Assembly (NCBI GenBank): GCA_019155185.1
Contig: CM032806.1
Location: forward strand, 2,526,001-2,590,000
Reading direction: 5' to 3'
DNA: 64,000 nucleotides
Origin: Beaufortia kweichowensis
Taxonomy: Eukaryota; Chordata; Actinopteri; Cypriniformes; Gastromyzontidae
Both the position numbers and the translations under genes were made by a program. Every line of letters starts with the position of its first letter. The stretch's first letter is position 1. The notes under the pieces are model-generated. The model was not told the DNA's origin. It did not search any database and saw nothing but the letters and a program-made list of their open reading frames with translations. Of the stretch, positions 1 to 7,300 are shown one piece after another.

Positions 1-1050
1 TTATAAATGAATATGCAGTATAATGGGTTACACTGTATTTATATTTTTATTTATACTGTATTTTCATGAATAATTTATTGCTCTAAAAATACTTATATAT
101 AAAATATTGTCTTCGGCAGACTTAACAACATTATTTAATTATGTAAAAATCCCATTTTATTTGATAATATAAGAAATAATAAATGCAATATCATATAAAG
201 CACATGTTAATTGTGCTTATGTAATATTTTAGTATTGGCTTTATAAAAACGTTTGTAAAAATCTAATATAACTGCTTAGGTAGCCGCCTTGTCTCAACAT
301 TTAATAACAAAATCTGGCAATTTTCCAATTCTTAAAGTTTTCTTATTTAGATAATTTTATAGTTTTTCAGTAGAAATCAGCCAAAAAACAACAAATAAAA
401 TAACAATAAAAGAGTATAAAAATCACTACGATTACTAGGCGTTCTCCATTTCCCCAAGTACAATATTTAGCTAAATATTAATAGAGTGAATCATATAATG
501 GCAATAAATGTTTATTTAATAGCATTCAGATTTTTATTTGTCCTTGTTGGACTTTTTCTGCAGCAGCATGTGTGCATTTAATGCTTTTGATAAGCATGTT
601 AACATATATATAAAATGATGTTTAAGACATAAAGTGGCCAGGTTAATTCATTGTTTTTAATGTCAAGCGTGTGTTTATCAGAGAATGTGTGGAACAGTAC
701 GGTTATACGTGTGGTTAACTCACTGAAACTAATGTGGAGTTGATTTTATCTCTGCAAACTGCAAACACATGCAACTTGCCAGAGATTAAGAGTTAAAGCC
801 ACAGGCAAATAACAGACCGCAGCGCTTTCTGCACAGTGTGTGATTAAAAAGCTCTCGGCTCACTCGACTCTAAACCACTTTTTCTAATCACCATATAAGG
901 TAACAAAACACACATTTATCCTGGTAATATTTTATATATCATATACCCGTCTGATGCATGACACCAACACCAGTGGACAAATCTTTACATGACTTATATA
1001 AATCTCATTTTTTTCTTGATTTCATTTTCCTCAATTGTCTTTGCATGCAG
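1..1050. other. AT-rich sequence upstream of the first recognised receptor exon
   Basis: No coding exon is recognised here. Every ATG between about 500 and 1,050 was followed and none opens a hydrophobic leader that reaches a donor site in phase 1, which the next exon requires. The exon with the start codon and signal peptide is therefore probably to the left of the window. The last 20 bases form a normal pyrimidine-rich acceptor ending in cag at 1050. Confidence 0.5.
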
Positions 1051-1380
1051 GTCTGGATCGGGTTGTGTTACGAGGGTCCAACAGTCCATGTAGAGGCCGA
1101 CTGGAGGTGTATAGTAACCAGGAGCGTCAGTGGGGTTTGGTGCATTTTCACGGATGGAACAGGATAAATGGAGAGGTGGTGTGTAAATCTTTAGGGTGCG
1201 GGGCTCTCGTGCACACTGATGTAGAAATGACCCTTTATAAAGATCCACCTCCACCTGAACGGTACTTGATGGATCAGGTAAAATGTTCATCTAAAGAGGA
1301 GAGTCTGTGGAACTGCCCTTATGTTGGAATAAACAAAGAACGAAATAAAGAACAACGTTATGTTGCTGTTGAATGCGCTG
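1051..1380 (+). CDS. Receptor exon: SRCR domain 1 (6 Cys)
   Basis: This exon encodes one whole SRCR module, from LDRVVLRG to YVAVECAG. The cysteines fall at the C1, C3, C4, C5, C6 and C8 positions (SPCRG, VVCKSLGCG, VKC, WNC, VEC). The C2 site reads WGLVH where the family normally has WGTVC, and C7 is absent too. C2 and C7 form one disulfide in this family, so a whole bond appears lost. The acceptor is ttgcatgcag and the donor gtaggt. Confidence 0.88.
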
Positions 1381-4300
1381 GTAGGTACAGTATAGCAGGA
1401 TTATTACATTTATGTCCTGCAAATGGTTTTTGTATGGAGGTGAATCAATCATGTTTAATAATTCAAGCATACACATTTAAATAAATATTTTTTTTAATAT
1501 AGGAAATGTTACACTGAGCTTAAATATGAATGGCCAGACTGATAAATGTGCTGGTGTGGTCCAGTTCTCAACACAGAACGGCGATATTAGCGTCTGTAAC
1601 TCAGACTGGGGTAAGTGTGTGTGCAAGAGAAAATTATCATTATATTTTGCATATTTATTTTTACGTTTTATTAATTCATGTGTGCATTTAGATGCTTAAG
1701 TTTAGAGTTGTCTTACTCAATACCTTTCCACATTGTTGAGTAATAATAAACTTATGAAAACTACGAAATAACAAAAATGTTACTACAAGAATTATTTTCA
1801 AACTTCAAAACTATAATTTAGCATATCATAGTCTTTATAATTTGTCGAAATGTCCTCGTCACTTATCAGTCACTATGTGAGGTCTAACTTGAAGATGCTT
1901 TTAAAATAGTAATTTTTCTATTTATCTAATCTATTTTGAGCTCTTATTGGCTTTTTTATTTCTCAGTCAGTCATCTGCTTTAAAAACATTTTTATTGCAT
2001 AAAATGTTAGTTTTGTAATGAAAGAAACATTTCTGTTTTTTATCTACAGAACTATTTGCAGACATTTAAGTATAATAGTATTTAGTATTGACTAAGGAAT
2101 AAATCTGTGATCTCTTCTTATGTATAAATTTATTATATATTAGCTGTATTTATTTTTCAATCCTAAACAGATAAAGAGAAAGCAAACAAAATATGTCAGG
2201 AGCTGAATTGTGGACAACATTATTATATTCCCAAATCTGGAATATTTGAAGTCCGGCAGAGCAAACACAAGGGATTGTTAAAGTGTGTTGGAAATGAGAG
2301 ATTCTCATGGCAGTGTATGGAATGGCCAGCGAACTGCGTTCGAGACGCCAGTGTGATCTGCACTAGTAAGTGTACACTATTATATTACTACTCACTGTAA
2401 GTCATTTGAGGATGTTATTATCAAGAGTATTTTCTTGGTTCAACAAAGAACACAGGAGATTTCGTCTTCAGGAGGGCAGCAATCTTTGCTCTGGGTTTGT
2501 GGAAGAATACGATGTCCAAAAGACATCTTGGGTCCGTCTTCAGCAAACCGACGTTACCCCTGAAACCATATGTGCTCAACTGGATTGTGGAACAAGTGGA
2601 AATTTTGCAAATCAAACTAAGAGCCTTTACCTGACATGCTCAGGTCATTTGTTCTTTCTCTCTCTCTTAAAGATGTTACTTTAATTGAAACCTTTTCAAA
2701 GTTCTTTTTCTGAGTTTGCCATCAAACCAATTAAATTCTCTGTGTTTACAGGTAACGTCACGCTCCTCAACTTTACATCTGTGTGTTTCGGGTCCGTGCA
2801 TGTTGTTGTTGATGGATCAGAGCGTGGAGTGTGTTACAGTAACACAATTACCCGTAAGATGGGGATGGTGGTGTGCCGAGAGCTTCGCTGTGGTGATGTG
2901 TTGAATGTGAAAAAGGGCGAAAAAATAACCAACGGTTTGTTTAGTAATGTGGAGTGTGACGGCGATGAAGCATCACTGTGGCATTGCCTGGCCAAACACA
3001 AGAACGCTGAATGTCACGTTACTGAAGTTACATGTGCAGGTACATGAGATTCTTTTAAATCTGTACATAACATGAAGACAAATGACTCATGATGATGTTT
3101 TGATCTCAGGTAGCTTGGATGTGCGTCTGAGAGATGGTTTTGGTCGCTGTTCTGGACGTGTAGAAGTGAATCTGGAGGGTTCTTGGAGATTTTTTGGATC
3201 CAGTGATTGGACCGTTTGGAACTCAGATGTGGTGTGTAACCGTCTTGGATGTGGCGACTCAAATGAAATAACTCGAAAACTCTTTCCGGAAGAGAATCAG
3301 GTGGAGATGGACTGGGTGATCAAGTGTGAAAGCTCTTCAGCAAAGCTTCATGAATGTCTCCAAAAACCTGGAAAACACACACCTGTGTTTCAGGGGACAG
3401 CACAAATCATTTGCCAAAGTGAGTAATGATACTTGTTAAATAAATATGAAATATTTATCATATATTAAAAAACAATGATGTAATGTAATATCAAATATGA
3501 TCTTTCCATTAGTTTTAAATGTTGTTTATCTAGTCATTCAGATGTCTGTAGATATTCATCTACAGGTTTTCTGCTGTAACCACTTCATCTTTCTTCTCAG
3601 AGGAAGAACTTGTGTTTTTTAAAGGTGATCGGCCCTGTCAGGGGAGAGTCGGTATCGAGTCTTTTGATGGTGAGAAACGCTGGTTAGCTGTAGAGCTCGT
3701 TTCACAAAACAATAAGACGGCTTCTGATGTATGCGAGGCAATGCAGTGTGGATCTCTGACATCCTTCGAAAGAGACCAAAATACCACCTATGCCAATGTC
3801 AAATGTTCAGGTATAGTCATATATCATTTTTTCTTTTTTTCTTTTAAGTTATTCTTTTTTTTGCAATAATTCACATTGTGCTTTGAATTAAAAGGCTCTC
3901 TGTGTCTTCTTTTGCAAAGCCTATATTACCCTTACAAATAATAAGTGTACTTTAAGTTCATTTCAAAGTTAAGTATTAGGTATTTTTTAAAGTATACTTT
4001 CTGTAGTACTATAGTAGGACTGAATTGGTACTGTTTAAATTAAAGTAGACTGAAAGTGTACTTATTAAAGTAGACTTTCTTATTTTTAGTTTAAAAGAAG
4101 TATATTAGTAGCACACTTGAATTAACCTCTTTTTGTAAGGGTCTTAACAGTTTAAAAAAAACAGTTTTAGCTTAAATGATCGGAGTGGAATGAGAAGCAA
4201 ATGATCGTCAGATTATGTCCATACAGTATTTAAAAGATATGAAATCGATACATATAATTGGGTTGGTGTTTATGTGTCTGTAGGATCAGTGAATGTGACG

Positions 4301-7300
4301 CTTTCTAACCTCAGCGAGGACAGATGTTGGGGGACAGTGAATGTATCCACAGGTGACGGGTATGGAGGAGTTTGTGAAAAGACCTGGACACTAGAAGAGT
4401 CCAGACAGATCTGTGAGGATCTGGACTGTGGAGATCCCATTAAGAGCCAGTTAATATCCAAAACACAAGTGAAGCACTATAGTGTGTACTGCCCAACGGA
4501 GGTGAAAAATCTGAGAATGTGCAATTTTATTCCCAACAAGAAGTTCATCTGCAAGGATCCAGCGTCTGTGATATGCACAAGTAATGTACATCATAATATA
4601 AACACTTAGGCTATCTCACTATTAACTTTAGTTTTTCACATGATTTCTAATCTAATCTTGACAAACTATATATTGATGGAAAGGTCCAAAACTCAAAAAT
4701 AAATTTTTGTGACATTCTCATAATAACATAAAAACTTTTACACATTTTTAAAATTACTTTTTAAGTGATTTTTGGTGATTTACTGTTTTCTACATAAAAT
4801 CATTCTACATAACGTAAAGAACGTTCTGTGACAATATAAATTTGATATATTGACAGAGTAAGACCATGTCAAAGACATCAATGTTTAGAAAGTCAGTTTC
4901 GGGTATTGTGTCAATAAAATCATTAAAGTCAACATTTTACATTTACAAGTTTAGTTTTTTCTGTATCTTGACATCTATCTTATAATTTAGCATTTACAGC
5001 TTTAAACACACATTAGGTATTTTAATATTTTTATGCCTAAGACTTCTTTGATGCTCCTAATTTCATCATTAGATTTGAAGACGTTATATACAGTATGTCA
5101 AGTTCAGTGAATTATTGTTATAATAATAATGTATTATATATTATAATAATGTGAATTATTATTAAGTAAAACAAAAAATTGAATAAGAAATTAATTATTT
5201 CAATGCAACTTTCATTGAGTAAAATTACTTGCTTCCGCTGGAAATGTATGTTTAGGTGGTCATAACTGTGCATTATCATGAATAAAACACAACTACTAAC
5301 AACATCAGAATCATGGTCTGAAACTAACATTTAATAAAGAAATGATTGTTTCCTGCAGAGAGTGTTAAAGTTAAACTGGAGGATCCGAGAGACAGATGCG
5401 CTGGTAAAGTGCTGTTGTCTTACGCTGGGGAATGGACAGCTGTCTGCAAGAACAGTCTTAATAAAAAACTTCAGAATGCAATCTGCAAAGAACTGAAGTG
5501 TGGTGAGGCTGAATCTTCTGCTGTGACTCTGGATGGAGAATCCCAAACCCAAGGACTGTCAGGAATCAAATGTTCAAGTAATGCCGACTCTCTTGTCAGT
5601 TGTATACTCACTGACATGACAATGAAACGTTGCACTGCTGGCTATCTCAAATGTTCAGGTAAACATTGATCATTTGTAATATTTTAACACAAAGTTAAAA
5701 ATCCTGACTGTAACTGCACATTAAAAATGTCACCCTTTACAATTCGAATTGTTATTATAAAGTGTTACCAAAAAAATCCACTTAAACTACTCTGACCTTT
5801 GACCTCTGCTTCCCGCATGTGCTAACAAAACAAATCTGCTGTTCTCGCTCCTCGTGTCTCAGGACGGACGAGACTGTTTCTCTATAAGATGGAAGGTGCG
5901 TGCAGTGGTCCTGTATCTGTCCTGAGCTCAGGTCGGACCCCACAGCTTGTCAGCATCCAGGGCTGGACCAGAGAGGAAGGACAGCTGTTGTGCCGCTATC
6001 TACAATGTGGAAACTACATCTCACATTCTGGTATTTCCATTCTGGAAACGTCAGAATGGTGGAATAAGACCTATAACTGCTCTGGACAGAATAATATATG
6101 GGATTGCGAGAGGGACAGTCATTTCGTCCAGCCTCAGCAGCTGAACATCAGATGTGATGGTAGGGACTGTGGATAAACTACAGATTAGTCAAATATTTAC
6201 CTGGTACATTGATGTGTAATCTGTTTTTGGCCACTTCGTTCACTCTTAAAAATAAATGTGCTTCTTGATGCAATAGAAGAACCATTTTTGGCTGAATGGT
6301 TCCATGGAGAACCTTCAACATCCTGTTGCACAAAAGGTTCTTTGTAGAAAAAAAAGATTCTTTTGACTATAAAAAAGTACAAATGAAATGATTCTTTTAC
6401 GAAAATGACTGAATGGCTCTTTGGGAAACCAGAAACGGTTCTTTTATGGTGTTGAAGCAGCACAAATACTAATAACTGGTTACAGTACATTAAAATGACA
6501 TCATTTAAACAACAACTGTTCCCGACGCTCTTTTCAGGTAAACCTCCAGAGATCACGCTCTCGAACCCGTGCGCAGGGCAGGTGCTCGTAAATAAAATGC
6601 CTGTGTGTGCGTCTGAATGGGACGAGCGAATGTCACAGGTGTTATGTAACAACCTCAGATGTGGTAATGCGCTTGACTATTGGCAGAGCAGGGTCAACAG
6701 GTCTGAAGGTTGGCAGTTCAGCTGCAGCGGACCCGAGACATCACTGTGGCAGTGCAGCTCTGTGAGAGCCAAATGTGACGACATCATCAATGTGGCCTGT
6801 CAGAGTGAGTATCTATACATATATATATATATACACCGTCTCCAAGACTATCAAAGCCAGTGACACGTATGAATATAAAATCATATACTGTATATCAACA
6901 TATCTCTGTGAACGGAAAGGGAACTGACTTTATATACACCCACAAAAAAATCACCTTGAGACTTGTTTCTATGTTTTGTAGCTATTGCAATGACATTCAT
7001 TCTGGTTTAAATGTGATAATGTGTTACTAAGTGATGTTTTATTAACAAATTTCGGGAGGAGCACGTGCAGATAATCAACATGGTCATTTCAATCTCGCCC
7101 CCTATCCAATTAGTGCAAGAAAGAATCCCTATAAATAATCAAGCAGCCCTACCTTCGCTCTCTCTCTCGCTTTCAGCATCCCTCCACCACCCCGCCTCCT
7201 CACTCTCAGTGCAATACCGAGCTCAACCCCTCTCCGGCAGGGAGAGTGCCCTGGCTCGGAAATTAAGCTTCGGAGCCCTCTCCCGGACAGCAAGCCAAAT

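Noticed and set aside
958..1167. ATG and hydrophobic stretch just before receptor exon 1 as a signal peptide
   Set aside because: The frame (FFLDFIFLNCLC) looks leader-like but is out of frame with the SRCR domain and runs through the acceptor site. The 1035 ATG is likewise intronic.
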